A stretch of 64,000 nucleotides of DNA from positions 52,880,116-52,944,115 of the forward strand of contig CM072919.1 of assembly GCA_037013685.1 (NCBI GenBank). The letters run 5' to 3'. Below, piece after piece: positions 1 to 13,800 of the stretch (positions within the stretch are counted from its first letter, which is position 1; each line of letters begins with the position of its first letter). The notes below the pieces were generated by a model. The model was given only the letters and a program-made list of their open reading frames with translations. It had not been told where the DNA came from and did no database searches. Both the position numbers and the translations under genes were made by a program. The stretch comes from Acridotheres tristis. Its lineage: Eukaryota; Chordata; Aves; Passeriformes; Sturnidae.

Positions 1-1928
1 CCCATTGATTAAAGGTAATAGAATTGACTCACCCAAAAGGAAGATATATGACTAGAGATGAACTTTAAAAATATCACAGTAAGTTGAATATATGTTTCAC
101 AATAAAGCACATACATATTTTGGCCAATTATTGCATGAGTGGGTCATTTTGTCAGAGTTTGGCAGATCTGAATATTGAGGGATATAGATAAATAACAAGC
201 TTACAGGTCTTTCTTACAGTGGATTTAGATCAAGCCCATTCCATGAAATTGTGATTTGAATTAATTTAAGTTATGAAGTCAAAAGTGGTGGAAATAGAAA
301 TAATTTAATTTTGGAAGATGTTTGCACAATTCAGAGAATTGTGAATTTAATTCAGAGAATTTCTAAGGTCTTAGTAATGTGCATAGTTCTGATTAGAGTA
401 TTTTGTGTTTACTTTGCGAACTGAACCTTTCTGTTAAATAACTAAATATTGTTAGAAGAAGAAATGTACACAATTGCCTTACCTTAATAATTAAGCTAAC
501 ATCTTCAAAGTATACTTTTTGAAGTTGAAAAATTGCATTTCAGGAGTATTTCATAATTTATGTAATGACTAATGTAGGAAATCAGAAAACTTTGGATTTT
601 AATAGATATCATATCCATCATGTTCAGTCTAATTGCTGTTAATGGATAGAAGCATCTGATTTTTCATCATGGCTGCATTCTAAACTTTGGCTGTTTTGTC
701 TGTTTTTCAGACTTTGGGTTTTAATGTCAACGTAAGGGAAGGTTTCTGTGAAGATCTAGATTTTTGTTTCAAAGTCAGTCAATATTATGAAAAATTTTCT
801 TGCAGAACTTTTTAAAACGCAACACAGGTGAAAGTATTAGATTAGGATATTTTTAAAGAGCTCTCAGAGGGGGTTCATCAAATGCATGAAACCCAGACTG
901 ATATGGAAGTATGGTGTTTGCAGTCCTTAGAACCAACTGGATTAGACTGAAGTAGCTTTATAATAATAAGTATGAGAAAAATTATTGTCACCAAACATTA
1001 AATCTATTTACTAAATAAGTGCATTGATGCTTTCTTGATTCAGTTCCTTGGGTCAAATTTGTCTATCTGTGAAGTCTCTGTAAGTCCTTTAGCATATTTT
1101 AGATTGTGGACTGCTCTTGCACCAAAATATGGCTTCTCTGAAAGATGGAAGGGGTAAAAGATTCAATTCTTCATCTTTACTGTGGCAGAAGACAAAAAAA
1201 TATGACTGGAGAGAAAATTTGCATAACCTGAAATATTCCTACAGTAGTATATGAATCAAAGGAATTGATGAGTGACTGTCCTTAGCAATACATGGGATGA
1301 TAATCCATGTCTTACTGCCTCTTTTTGTTTAGTTCATTAAAGTAAAACAAGATTGTGTTGGAGTTTTTAATAGCTGATAATATTCTCAGAAAGGGGTTAC
1401 TCAGACTGGGGATTTTGGCCCATAATTGTACACTGTAAAAAAATCTTGTATCACTGTAATTTTACTCCAGTTAAAAAAGAGCTGAAGCATCTTAACGAGA
1501 AGATTTATTTCTTGACTTACTGCAACGTGTTTGAACTATGATTTTATGGCTTGGTCTATTTAGGACTTAAATGGAATAAGAAAAAGCATGAATGTAACGA
1601 AATTATACTTTCTTCTGTAGTAATTGTAACTCTTCAGCTTGGTGCAAACCAAAGTTACACTTCATCTCATCTTTGTGCTCTCCAGTTAGTTAAGTCTTTG
1701 GCACTGAAGATATGCTTCATGAGTGTGCATCTTCAGTGTTAGGGCTCTGTTTATCAAACTTATAGCACAAATATTGTGTAAGAACACTGATTTTCTGTGC
1801 AAGTGCTGTGATATACCTTAAGTAATGTTGAGAACAGAGATATCCCAAATTGTTTAGAAGCCACTAGGTGCACGGAAGCATTGGTACTTTTTTATGATAT
1901 TCCAAACTTATGGTTTTCTTGTTTTCAG
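1..1928 (+). other. RFX3: RFX3 intron, 3' part (upstream coding exons lie outside the window)
   Basis: AT-rich sequence with no repeat or exon that I recognise. It ends in a normal acceptor (pyrimidine run, then TTTTCAG at 1922-1928) before the first visible RFX3 exon. The first 39 or so codons of RFX3 and its promoter are not in this window. Confidence 0.7.
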
Positions 1929-2026
1929 GTACAGCAAGTACAGACTGTGCAACAGGTACAGCATGTCTACCCAGCCCAGGTTCAGTATGTGGAGGGAGGT
2001 GACACAGTCTACACTAATGGAGCTAT
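1929..2026 (+). CDS. RFX3: RFX3 coding exon, Gln/Val-rich N-terminal activation region (about residues 40-72)
   Basis: RFX3 is a nuclear winged-helix transcription factor that binds X-box elements as a homo- or heterodimer and drives ciliary gene expression. This exon reads VQQVQTVQQVQHVYPAQ and then a YVEGGDTVYTNGA stretch, the low-complexity Gln/Val segment near the N terminus of RFX1-3. It is entered in phase 0 and ends with two bases (AT) that are completed by the next exon to an Ile codon. The donor is GTAAGT. Residue numbers assume 39 upstream residues, as in the mammalian protein; that is known from the family, not seen here. Confidence 0.95.
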
Positions 2027-3074
2027 GTAAGTTGGAAAATGGTCAGAATTTTAATGTTCATTAAAATGTGAAGTGTAATACATATTTTCAGTTAGATTCT
2101 ATTGACTACTGTATATTAAATTGGAAAGAAGAATTATTCAATTACAGTTATTCTTGTGTCAAAATAGTTTTTTGGATGAAAATGTGAGTTCACTCTATTT
2201 TTTTTTTTATTAAGGCAGAAGTTTTGTATAAGTAGAATTTTTGTGATTGTTTTAGTTGCATATGGCATAGCATTGTTTGAAAAAGTATCTTCTAGTTCAT
2301 GGATATGTTCTGTCTGAAAGACATACTGTAAAACTTCTGTCCTCAGGACAAAAGGCAGGGCCTTTTGTCTTCCTGGCTGCAATCCTAGTGGCAAATGATA
2401 GAGAGGTGCAGCAGCTGTAGTTACTATCTAAAGAAGTTGTAATGTGATTTTGTTCCTGTGTTTCATAAAATTAGATCAGTTTGGTTTTTTTTCCAAAGGA
2501 ATGAGGAAAAGCAGAGGAAGGAAATTAAGTCACATTTTGCTGCTTCTTGAACATCTTTTTTCACATGATTGTGCATTTCCTGCTTTCCTGAGCATGCTTT
2601 TTCATCATCAAGTTTCTTTCTTCAATACACAATTTAAGAAAGACTAAGAAAAAAAATGGAGCTTTGATCTGTTCTCTGGACCTTACCTAGTCTAGTAACA
2701 GACTTGGAGCAACACCACCTTTCAAATTGGCTCAGACTTCAAAGTAGACTGTATTGCTTGGAAAGGAGCTTCTCAATGTCATTTTTTCATTTACTATTTT
2801 TACTTTCTAACTGGCTTTATGAAGAAGTACAATTTATAAAGCTTTTTGATTGTCTGATGGTACTTACGTATTGATGGTAATCCAAAAACAATTCTAAAGA
2901 GTAATATTATTTGGATTCAGAGACTTAGGATGCTAACACTGACATCGTTCTTTGGCCATTTCTACTAGCACATTTTGATTTATTAATTTTTCATGTACTA
3001 TCTTCTCCTTTTTTTTTTCTTCTCACCTATAAATACTAAACAATGTATTTTAAATATGCGTTAGACTTCTGTAT

Positions 3075-3211
3075 TTTACTTATTTTGTTTGGGATAGATT
3101 CATTTTCTTCCTAGTAGCTAGTGCGTGGCTGTGTTTCAGACTTGTGCTGCAAATGGCATTGATACTATTTACTGTGAAGAAAGTAACTCTACGCCAGCCA
3201 AAGCCAGCACA
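3075..3211. mobile_element. Two short LTR termini in inverted orientation
   Basis: Positions about 3075-3168 resemble the first 90 bases of a bird retroviral LTR on the + strand (GGGATAG, then CTAGTAGCTAG, then CTTGTGCTG). The following 3168-3211 resemble the same LTR terminus on the minus strand (GAAGAAAGTAACTCT, then CCAGCCAAAGCCAGCACA). The second half of this inverted pair matches the right end of the LTR copy at 53150-53588. No internal retroviral genes are present. The family comparison is from memory. Confidence 0.55.
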
Positions 3212-4009
3212 CACATCCAGTAGCCTAACGTCATTGTGACTGTGATAGTCTACCATTAGCCTCCAAAAGAAGTCGTTCTTAAATAAGCTATTTTTCAAGT
3301 TTCTCTTTTCATTCATTACTTTTAAATTATTTTGTGTGCTGTTGGGACTTTTGGCAGTGTCTAAAAAGTGTTCTACAGTATTGATTACAGTCCAAGGGAA
3401 ACACAGAAGCACATGTGACTGGCTGCTTGGCATGAACCTTCAGGTTTCCATTATTTTACTGTATTTCTATATCTGAATCCCTCTGTCAGTTGTTGCAAAA
3501 TCAGTCAATAGGATATAAAAGAAGAAATCTCTTCTTAGCACGTGACCCAAATCTAGATTGTTTTTCCTTCCTACAAAGAAGATTTTACCTATGCTGTTGT
3601 GAGCAGCAATGCAGTGGACAGGCAGTTTGTTGTTCAATCTTTACAGGAAGATTAGCCTTTCTAAAAATTGTAATTTCATTAGCAGAGAATGGACCCAGTC
3701 TTTGCTTCTACTCAGGTTTTTTTAAAGATTCTATGTAGTGAAGCACATTTCCCATATGCTTTTATAGACCAGATTTTGGGTAGTCGTCCCATGATTATGT
3801 GTTTGATGTATTTTATGATAAATCAAAATCTTAATTCTAACACAATATCAAATACAGAATTCTTCCATAATCTATCAAGCAACAATACTGCTCTAGCAAC
3901 AGAATAAATCTGCAAACCATAGTTAGGTTGAAGACATGAATTCATACTGGAATCTCTGGAATAGATTGTCACAGCATGCCTAATGAAAGACTTCACTTTC
4001 CACTCTGCT

Positions 4010-4516
4010 CTCATGAGACCCCACCTGGAGTGCTGTGTCAAGTTCTGAGGTTGTCAGAATTAGAGAGACATGGAGCTGTTAGAGCAGGTCCAGAGGAGGG
4101 ACACAAAGATGACCAGAGCTCTGGAGCCCCTGTCTTATAAGGACAGATGAGGACAGTCTGAGAGGCTTTATTGTGACCTTCCATTACTAGCAAAAGGCTT
4201 ACGGAAAAAGGTGGAAGAGGGACATCTTATACAGGCAGATAATGATAGGCTAAAGGGGCAATGGTTTTAAACTAAAAGAGGAGAGATTTAGATTAGATTA
4301 AATCAGATACTACGAAGAAGTTCTTGGCTCAGAGGGTGGTGAGGAAGGTTGTCCAGAGAAATTGTGGATGCCCCATTCCTGGTGGTGTTCAAGACCAGGT
4401 TGGATGGAGCTTTGAGTAACCTGGACTAGTGGAAGGTACCCCTGCCCATGGCAGGGGGAGTTGGGCTAGAAGATCCTTAGGGTCCCTTCTGACCTAAACT
4501 ATTCTACAATTCTGGA
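4010..4516 (+). mobile_element. CR1 LINE, 5'-truncated 3' end
   Basis: Recognisable CR1 ORF2 C-terminal and 3'UTR sequence on the + strand. Landmarks are CACCTGGAGTGCTG near 4023, GTCCAGAGGAGGGACACAAA near 4089, GGTTTTAAACTAAAAGAGG near 4263, GTGGATGCCCCATTCCTGG near 4364 and CCCATGGCAGGGGGAGTTGG near 4445. It ends in the ATTCTACAATTCTGG tail typical of CR1. It is about 0.5 kb, strongly 5' truncated, and inserted in the sense direction of RFX3. Confidence 0.93.
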
Positions 4517-7500
4517 AAGAATTGTCCTTTATTTTAAAATACAACACTTCCAAACTAGCACTGATTTAAGTCCATATACAATAGCAACTACAAATAATGC
4601 AGTTACAATATATATCAGGAAAATGTTACCTAATTCTTTGAATTATAAAAGTAAGAAGTTTGTCAGGTTTCACAGTCTTTGTTAAGTGTAACTGTTGTGT
4701 TCTTATAACACAATTCTTCCCACACATTTTATATCATGATTTGTCTACTCTTAGAAGTTACTTGGTTTTATTATAATTGGAGGGAATATAGTAATCCAAG
4801 GGGTGTAGCCCACAGCTTGTCACAATGATATGAGAATATTTGAACTACGTTATCTACATTTGTCTCTAGTTAACAGCAGTTTTGCTTGTCAGCATGCCAC
4901 TCTATCCTGAAACAAAAGTGCATTGTTTTTGCAATGACATGTACAGCCTTACCTGGCTGTTCAGAAAACATTAAGACTATCATTACTGCACCTATGTTCA
5001 CCTAGAAGTGAACTTTCTTCTTAAGAATTTTCGTACATGAATAAAAGGTAGCCACTTACCTAGTAGTTCTGATGTGGCAAAGAGGGTTTTGATTGCTGGG
5101 ACTGTGCAAGGATTGCTATTGCTGTTGGATCCAAACAGTATTCTTCACCAACTTGTTGTACAACAATTTGTGGTGTTTATATTGCCAAAACACACTATTT
5201 AAGCAAACCCAAGAATTTACTATTACCCTAATTGAAATCTTAATGGTTAAATGAAGTAATTGTTATCAAAGTAGTTAAAATTGTACTCTTCGTACTAGTT
5301 TCTAGTATCTATCCCTTTTTCTTTTCATCCTTTTCCTTTTACTACCCTTATGCATCCTAAAGTGAATAGCTCCTCTCTGAGTTACAGAGAATTTCAGCAG
5401 TTTACTACTAACACAGAAATTCGTGTGGACAATGTATGATGGGTGGTGAGGGCCACTCCAGAGTGTGTCCACTTGCAGCTATTTTTAATGTGTTCTAGCA
5501 TAGTCTATACTTTGTCTGTTCTTCACTGGTTTCCATTTCCATAGTTTATTAGAATTTGGTTTTTGTGGTCTGTTTTTGTAAGAATGGATACTTCTTGAAT
5601 ACTGTTATGCCACCTCACGATGCTCTTTGCTAGTTTTGATTTAGGGTCACAGATTGTTTAGTGTGTACAGAACAGCTATTTGATATTGTCTGTTAGACAC
5701 TACAATGCCTCAGCATTTTAATAATAGGTTTCATACCACACAATCATAGAAAGCTATGCTAAAATGGAAACAGATTAAGTAACATTTATCTAATTGTACA
5801 GTAATCACTGCTAGAACAAAACTCTAGACTAAGACAGAGAAGCCTAGACAAAGAGAGCCTGAAAAGCCCAGCTCCTGAGGTCTTGCAGATTTAGTATGTG
5901 CCCTTTGACATATTCCTAACAGTGGCAGTGTCGTATTTCTTGGACTGTAGTTCTGCTGTACTTCATCAGAAGTTTAGAAATCTGTAATTAATGCTGCCTT
6001 AACTATCTGAATTACAAATCCTTAGAATAAAATTTATAGAATTGCACCTTTGTTTTCATTTACTATATTCCCTGGATTGCAGGATTTTCTGTTACTGTGC
6101 ATTGCGTGCACTGTTATTGCTTAGTTTCCATGTGGGAAATGATCTTGGACTGAGTGTTGAAGATCTCAGTTATTTTTTATGGCTAATAAATGCCTCTCTA
6201 TTATAATTTAATGGCTATATCATGTTCTGCTGTGATAGTCTCAGGGTGTATGGCACTACCTTTTCTTCCCTTTGCTTAGGATACATCACCTCCAGAATCT
6301 GGCTGTTACAAGGTCTTCCCTCTGTATTAGACAAAGGATTCTGTTCTCTCTAGTTTCTGTCAAGCTCATTATTAGCTTAAGGACCACAGAATTATCCTAA
6401 AAACTTAAAGGACTTTGAGGATATTGTTCTGGGATGAAAGAATTTCTTGGTTTGGAGGTGTTCTAAGGTTGAACACTGATACATAATAGTCAATGGATCA
6501 GGTATTTATATAGAATCTGATCATACGTGCAAATGGATTAAATTATTTACAATGTGTGCATGTGCACACTGAAAACTAAGGGAGGACAAGAACAAATTTA
6601 CTATTTCAGTGACGTTGTTTTTATTTTTCTCCTTTTTTCAGAATGCCAGTGTCTTTCAAGAGACAAAAGTGTTTGTAAAAGTTGGGCTCAATAACATTAT
6701 GTTAGAGCCAGTAATGTAGGGAAAGACATTACAATTGTTTTGCATGGTAATTCTGGGACTTACTGAGTATAGAAATTAATTATTTTCTGGTTTCATATGC
6801 AAAAAAATAGTGTTTTAAACAACTTTGTACCACAACTCCAACTCTTTTATTTTAACATTATATTTTGTAAATCAAAATTTATGTAAGCAAGCAATGAGGC
6901 ATAATAGGAAATGCCTTGAATTATTGTACCTTGCAATGCTAGTCCAACTCTTGCTGGTATTGTTAATTTCTAATGTGGGATCTTAACATCAGGCACCTGT
7001 TCTAGGCTTGCTTAATCTGAATTGAATTCACACAATGCCTGACTTTCTGTTGCTTGCTCTCAGGGTAAACATGATCTAGTTTTCACAGGCTTCTGGAAAC
7101 TAGGATTCTGCAGCCTAACTACTTAGATTTTAAATTTTCTTGTAACTGGTAAGATTTCTAGTACTGTATTCTAGTAAGCACCAAACTTCAGTGTTTCAAT
7201 AGTAAGAACTATCAGGTTCTGTAGCCTTCCTGCTATCTCAAGCAAGAGTTAATCATCAATGTGTTTTCATAAAGAGCATGAAAATTTAGAGATTACTCCC
7301 TGTGTGATTTTATATGCAGCTGTTAAAGGAGAGAAGAGCTAGGAATGCTATTACAACCTTTGCAGTGGGAAGGAACTGGTTTTGATATGTGTCAGTCTAT
7401 TTGAGAAAATATAACTTGTATTTGTGCTACAAGTGCTGTGGAGAAATAGAAGATCACTTCCATATTTGAAGTTATTTTCCTCTTTGCTTCAACTTTATTT

Positions 7501-8424
7501 TAAAGGGTAGTGCTACCATGTGCAATGACCTTAAAATATTCAAGTCTGATTTCTAAAAATATAATTTCTCAAAACTGCTTTCTAAAACATCATCTTATCC
7601 AGCTGCATTTTTAATTTCCAGATTGAATAATTTAGGTTAAATTAAATGTCTCTTTGCTAAGTTGAAATTATTGTTGCATGTAATTATAGTTTCATTTCAC
7701 TTTTAAGTACACAGTTGATCTCTGTTGTGAAAGGTTTGCTAAATCATCTCCAATGATCAGGTGTTCTAGAAAAGCCTGCTGGTTGTTGGACCAAATAGAA
7801 GAGTGTGTTTACTTTTGAGTCAGACCCACTGATGTGTCCCATTGATACATTGATACGGAGTGCTCTTGTAGGCAGAAATAGGTGCTTTGTTACAGTCAGT
7901 TCTTATTTAGAGACTATGTGTGATACAGAGGTCTAGAGATGATATGTATGATATACAGATATACCTAAACAAGGTAAAAGCAAACAAATATTCCGTCTCC
8001 TATTCCACACCAAATCTGCGACTTCATTTTCTTTGAAGGAGAAATTTGAAGCGTTTTCTAGGATTTGCATTGCTTCCGATATTCAATTCCACTTTTATAA
8101 GTGAGATTTTTTTCTCCTTGCATCTTTTGTGCAGTGTATTTCCTCTAGCCATGTCTGTTTCTGCTGTCAACAACGATCTTATCCTTTCATTACTTCTCTT
8201 ACTGGCAGCTGATACCAAGATTTTTCTTTCCTCTTTTGGGAGAAACTACAGTGTCAGTCACTTGGTGATCATTTCCATGAACTGTTTCCCCTGAGCCAAT
8301 ATCACAACATTTCCCTACGTTTCTTCTCTGCTGCATAGCATGGTTCACACATGTAAAGATAGTGGCTACATCTTGTCTGCTAGTGGTTATTGTGCTCGTC
8401 TCAAGGTGAACCAAGATATTAAGA

Positions 8425-8640
8425 AAAAATTTCTTTGCTGCGAAGGGTGATCAAGAAGTGGAACAGACAGTTTGGGGAAGTGGTGGAGCCACCATCCCTG
8501 GAAATTTTCACAAAACATCTAGATGTGGCACATGGAAACATGATTTAGGGATGAAGATGGCAGTGTTCAGTTAATGGTTGAACTTGATTTTGTTTTGAAC
8601 CTGAACAGCTCAGTAGATCTTTTCTATGATTCTAAGATAA
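8425..8640 (+). mobile_element. CR1 LINE 3' end, degraded
   Basis: Matches the last 200 bases of a CR1 subfamily: AAATTTCTTTGCTGCGAAGG, then GTGGTGGAGCCACCATCCCT, then ACTTGATTTTG and the terminal TTTCTATGATTCTAAG. It is more diverged than the copy at 4010. The open frame through it is a shadow of the old CR1 C terminus and is broken. Confidence 0.85.
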
Positions 8641-9204
8641 ACAGTGTCCCTTCCGGTATCACAAAGTATCACCATGATACCTTTGAGAGAACAGATTAAT
8701 CAGGACCTGCACAGAACCTCAATACATACATAGATTAGTGCAATGAAAAGATCGACTGTTTTTAACTTCCAAAAGAAGGGTTAATAGATTAAGTGTCTGT
8801 TTGAGCATTAGTCCCTAAAAGAACTATTTTGCTTTGTTTGCAGCAGACTGCAAGGCATTTCTTTTGGATTAGCTTAAAGGTTTTTTGCAGCTGATCCTGG
8901 GGCTTTTGAAATACTCAAAATAAAATGGAAAATGTTTAAGAAGCTTGAAAAGGAGTAAGAAGGAATAAGGTAGTACGAGGCTTTTCAGATTTTGAAACTT
9001 AAGTTTTGGAGATTCTGGAAGTCTGTGCAGGGGAAGGGAGAAACTGTTGTAGCCATAGTTAATAAAGCAAAATTTCTGACTTTGTTGATGAGGTACTATT
9101 ATGTTCCTCGGTTATTTAGAAGTAATGCTTTTCTGAAGGTAAAGAAGCAATTATAATTTCTGGGTCTGTTGTTTTCTAATTAAGTATTCTTACATAAGGT
9201 TTCA

Positions 9205-9275
9205 TAATTAAAAAAATAACAACAATTGTAAATTGTAAATTGTTGTAAGTTTTACAATTGTAAATTGTAACAACG
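9205..9275. repeat. AT-rich imperfect palindrome and tandem motif
   Basis: The motif AATTGTAAATTGTA recurs, with an inverted arrangement (AACAATTGTAAATTG ... CAATTGTAAATTGTAAC). It can fold on itself and probably arose by local duplication. No function is evident. Confidence 0.6.
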
Positions 9276-9709
9276 TAAATTGCCTTGACTTTTTCTATGT
9301 ATTAATAAAAAAATAAATATTGTATAGATAAAGGGGAAGGAAAGCCTGACTTCAGATTCTTGCATAGGTGTCTTAATAATCAGCTTACTGCATAAAGCAT
9401 GACTGCAGCATCCACCTCTTGTGTTTCTGTACAAAAGTGTCTGGGATTTTGTTGTTTGGTTGTTGGAGTTTTTTTAACTTGTTTAGTTACATGCAGTATA
9501 AATTGATATTGCCTGTAGATTACATGGAATGTTACATATTTTTATGCTTAAATGAGAAAATTAATGATTGGGTAAACTGACTGATTTTTACTTGTTATCA
9601 GGCTTGTCAACATAAAAAGATCCAGTCTTCGAAAAAATTAGTTCTATTTATTTTATAATTTTGAAATATGTTGAGTTAAATATCAAATTTAGTTTATGAG
9701 AACAAATAC

Positions 9710-9747
9710 AAATTCAAAAATTATAAGTAGAAATTCAAAAATTATAA
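9710..9747. repeat. 17-bp direct repeat
   Basis: AAATTCAAAAATTATAA occurs at 9710-9726 and again at 9731-9747, four bases apart. This looks like a small intronic tandem duplication. Confidence 0.75.
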
Positions 9748-10597
9748 CACATGAAGAATAATGATTCAAAACAAATAAATAAGAACATGAAACATATGAT
9801 AGAAGGTTTCAGTAGCTGAGTAGTTTATTAGGGTGAACTGGTTAATGACATGTGAATGTTTCCTGCTTGATAATTATTTTTAAAATGTTGCTGTTGCATT
9901 CCTTTAACTTCTTTAATCTTTGTGACAGTTTTACAAATTATAATTATGTTTGGTTTTTTTCCTTAAATGCAGTTTTGTATCATTACACGAATTCACGTCT
10001 GATTTGAAATTTGCCCTGTAAAAATAACTGCATTTCCCAAAATACCAGCAGACTCATATTTTCAAGCTTCATTCAAGAGCTTCAGTGAATTTAAAAACAA
10101 TAGACAACAGAGGTTGCTTGAACATTGGACTCTGTTAGCTGACATTTGTATGAATTGTTTGTAATTTTGCAAACTGCACGTTATGCAAAACATATAACAT
10201 CCAACTGGAAATCAAAACCCTATTGTCAAATTTTAAACGAAGTTGATGCAGGTAAAGCTTTATAAATTAAATATAATTAATATTTACAATATAATTGTAT
10301 TAGCTTTATGTACCTGCCTTCAATTTTTTTGGTTCCTTTCTCTCTTCCTCTTCGTGTAGGACTGACAGTTTTTCTGTAATGTTCAGTGGATACTTGGCTT
10401 ATCATTGACACTGAGTTAGTTATTTAATGCTTTGACTTGATTAATTGTTATTCTTTGAGGAGACAGGGACTGTTTGCCAATCTGATTTGATTTGATATTT
10501 GTTTTTGTAAATCAATTTCTAGAGTTATAACATTACCCTCAGCTAAATGAAATACAAATAATACATTTTCCTTTTCTTTTATTTTCTTTTCTTGAAG

Positions 10598-10856
10598 CCG
10601 ATCAACAACTTATCCTTACACAGAAACCCAGATGTACAGTCAAAACACTGGGGGAAATTATTTTGATACTCAAGGAAGTTCTGCACAGGTGACAACAGTG
10701 GTCTCGTCTCATAGCATGGTGGGCACTGGAGGGATTCAGATGGGCGTAACAGGAGGACAACTCATTAGCAGCTCAGGAGGAACCTATCTGATTGGCAATT
10801 CAATGGAAAATTCTGGTCATACAGTGACTCATACAACACGGGCCTCCCCAGCGACA
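10598..10856 (+). CDS. RFX3: RFX3 coding exon, Ser/Thr/Gly-rich activation region (about residues 72-158)
   Basis: The largest RFX3 exon here (259 nt). Its first base completes an Ile codon; it then reads RSTTYPYTETQMYSQNTGG, a VSSHSMVGTGGIQMGVTGG stretch, and ends THTTRASPAT. This Gly/Ser/Thr-rich, low-charge sequence is the N-terminal transactivation region of RFX3. The donor is GTAAGT in phase 0. The frame stays open for only five codons past the donor (to the TGA at 10872-10874), which supports splicing there. Confidence 0.97.
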
Positions 10857-13800
10857 GTAAGTATTTCAGACTGATGCAAAACCTTTGAGACTAGTCTTTT
10901 AGTCACTCAGATGTTCTTGCAGACTGACACAGTTTTTGTGACAGAATGCATTGCGATATTATGTTGTCAGATTAAGGACTACATAGTACTTTCTGTAAAT
11001 AAAGCACTATGTATGTATAAGATACAGGAGTAAGAACACTGTGAAAACTTAATTATGAAGGCATACCTTTCCCTTGACAGCTTGAAAATAATTACATTTC
11101 ATATGTTAAATTTTAACATTTTATCATTTTTCTGAAAATGTAAGAAAAATACAGTGTTGCTGAGCGTAACTATGTTTGATGTAAATGTTAAATAATGTAA
11201 ATTATAGATCAGTATCTGTAACTTCCCTGCATTTAATCAGTTTGTTTGCCTGATATTAGTATAGTTTTGGTACCTTATTTTAAAAAAATTTCCAGTTGTT
11301 CAGAATACCGAGGTAATATGTTTTAACACTTTATTCTTACTTATCTATGGTATGTCTCCAAATTCTGTTCCAGATTAAAAGCTCATTGTGGCAATGTCTG
11401 ACAGTGCTATGGGAAGATGCATTCTGTTACAACTGTGGTATAGAATATTGTGGTTACATAAGCATGAGCATGAAGAACTTTACCTAAGAGCTTAGTCAAT
11501 CAGCCTATATTTCAGTTGGGAAAATGGGTTTATACTGACTTTACCCTTTGCTGCCCTAAGGAGTACTTTCACCTCATTCTTCTGAATATTCTGGTCTGCA
11601 CATAGAGATTTGGAAGTAATAGGGAAGAGAATTGTGAAAGATAGGGTAGCGGCAGTTTAAAAATACAGAAAGGAGATAAAGCATCAGTAGTAATACAGAT
11701 TCATCAGAATTCAAAAAGTCAATGAAGTTAGGGGACTTAATTTTTAGGAACTAATGTAAAAGCATTAGATTTAGATGATCTGAAAATTCTCTCCAATTTG
11801 AATCTTAAGGTGATTATCTTATGGTTAAATACAATTCTTGGTACCATGCAAGAAATTATTATTTTATCCAAAAAAACTCATGCAGTATTATTTCCTGAAA
11901 ACAAAAATTGTGATGAGTCATAATTCATGAATAGTATAACCATCCCACTTGAACATAGTGGGATCTTTCACAGCAACAGAGAATTTTATATTTGAGTTAT
12001 AAAAAAGAGTGTATATTAACATTTGCCTGTATTGTGCATAACTTAATAGAAGAACACAGCTTCTGAAAAAAGTGTCATTCTTCGTTCAGATTTCAGGTGC
12101 TTACCTGACAGTGAAAACAAGCAAGGCTTAAATGCATCCAGTAAACACAAATGAAGAGTAGTAGTTACTTTGAAGTTGAAAATCCTAGAATTTTTTGAAT
12201 GTCAGAACTCCACACTATATTTTGAAAATTAAAAACTGGTTTGAATTTTTTTTTTCAAAAATTGAAAGTAGAATTTGCCCACATTGGACAGAAGCTAAAA
12301 TTCATGACTACAGCAGCTTTTTTCTCTTGCTCTATGTGTCAATAAAATAGCCTGTTTTTCAAAATAAATTCTATACTTCTGTATCAACTCACTGTTGAGA
12401 ATAGGAAAAAATACTGCTGGTTAAATAACAATTATTAAATTGTATTTTGGCACTAAAATAATTTTTACTTGGGGTGTTATTTCTAATGTATAATAGAGTT
12501 TTCTATAAGAATGATATATTAGAGTACGTATGAAGTGGGACATAATATGATTTTAGATCATAATTTTAGGCTAGGTGTGTTTCAGCTGAAACATTCAAGA
12601 ATTAACTGAAGCACTAAAGGTTCAGTTTATACTCACTTGAAAGCACGAAGTCGGTTTTAATTTTACTAGGTAGCATAATTAAATTGCGTTAAATAGAGCA
12701 ATATAATAGTTTAATTGAATTGCACTTTAGATAGGTAGAGCTTGTTTCACTTGTGATCCTCATTTGATCTTTACCATCATAACTTTTTTTATTCTTGTGT
12801 AGAGAATATATTAGAGCCATCAAAATAACCTGTATCCAGACTATTTTACTGGAATAATATGCAGAAAATTCTTCCCAGTTTTGAATCAGTTTGGAGAATT
12901 TTCATATAGAGAAAAAGGATATAGAAATTAGTAAGAATTTATTTATTAATATATGTGGTCCTCACAAGTTCTCTTTATCTTGCCATAGAGGTACTAGTTC
13001 TGTTTACTCTTCTCAGCTGATGACTTCACTTGTTTTGTCATTTATCACCCTCACTGATCAAATCATTACATTCTGTAATAAGCAAATTATTGTATGAATG
13101 ATGTTAGCTCTTTCTGATACATCTAGCTTAAATTAAAAGAAAGAAAGAAGGGAGATTCAAGTTAAAAGTCAAATATATAAAATAGGTAAATTTTATTAAC
13201 TGACTTTTAGATGAATTAAATTAAAAATCCAATTTACTCTTCAGTAGGTAAGCTATTTGTTTTATGCAGAATTCAATAAAAGTTAGACTTTTTAGCTTAT
13301 TTTCACTTTTTTCTTTATGGTTTAATGTAATTCAGACTTCTGCTTTAGAATTTTAATAAAGAGCTAATATTTTGGTTGTAATATTTAATTTGTTTTCATT
13401 TTCTGTCAAACATTCATACTAGAAGGCTGTCCTTATTAAGCTATAGCATGCAGTAGCACTGCTTTTATCGCCAAAATATCAAGACTTGTGCTCTGTCAAA
13501 ACTATTCCAACGTATATACAGAAGTGGTTTATGTTGGTATGCATGAAGAACGTTTGTTAGCTTTTTCTTTACTTTTTTCATTTCCATTGATTTCACTGCT
13601 TCTTCCCATTATATCCCTTGCTGGCCTATGAAACTACTTTCTCCATTTGCTAAAAAGGTTTTTTTTTTCACAAAACCAGAAAGACATTCAGATTATAAGA
13701 ACTTCCTTATGAGATGCTCAGTAGATAAGCAGCTTTTTAAAATTACCATTTTTATGTGAATATGTTTGTGGATTGGTCAAGAACATATTGTGATTGCATT

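Larger units (their letters stand above)
2027..10597 (+). other. RFX3: RFX3 intron (8.6 kb) with LTR and CR1 remnants
   Basis: Bounded by GTAAGT and a TTGAAG acceptor after a long T-rich tract. It holds a small inverted pair of LTR ends (about 3075-3211), a CR1 3' end (about 4010-4516), a second CR1 3' end (about 8425-8640), an AT-rich partial palindrome near 9205-9275 and a 17-bp direct repeat at 9710-9747. The rest shows no recognisable gene; the short open frames in it look random. Confidence 0.8.
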
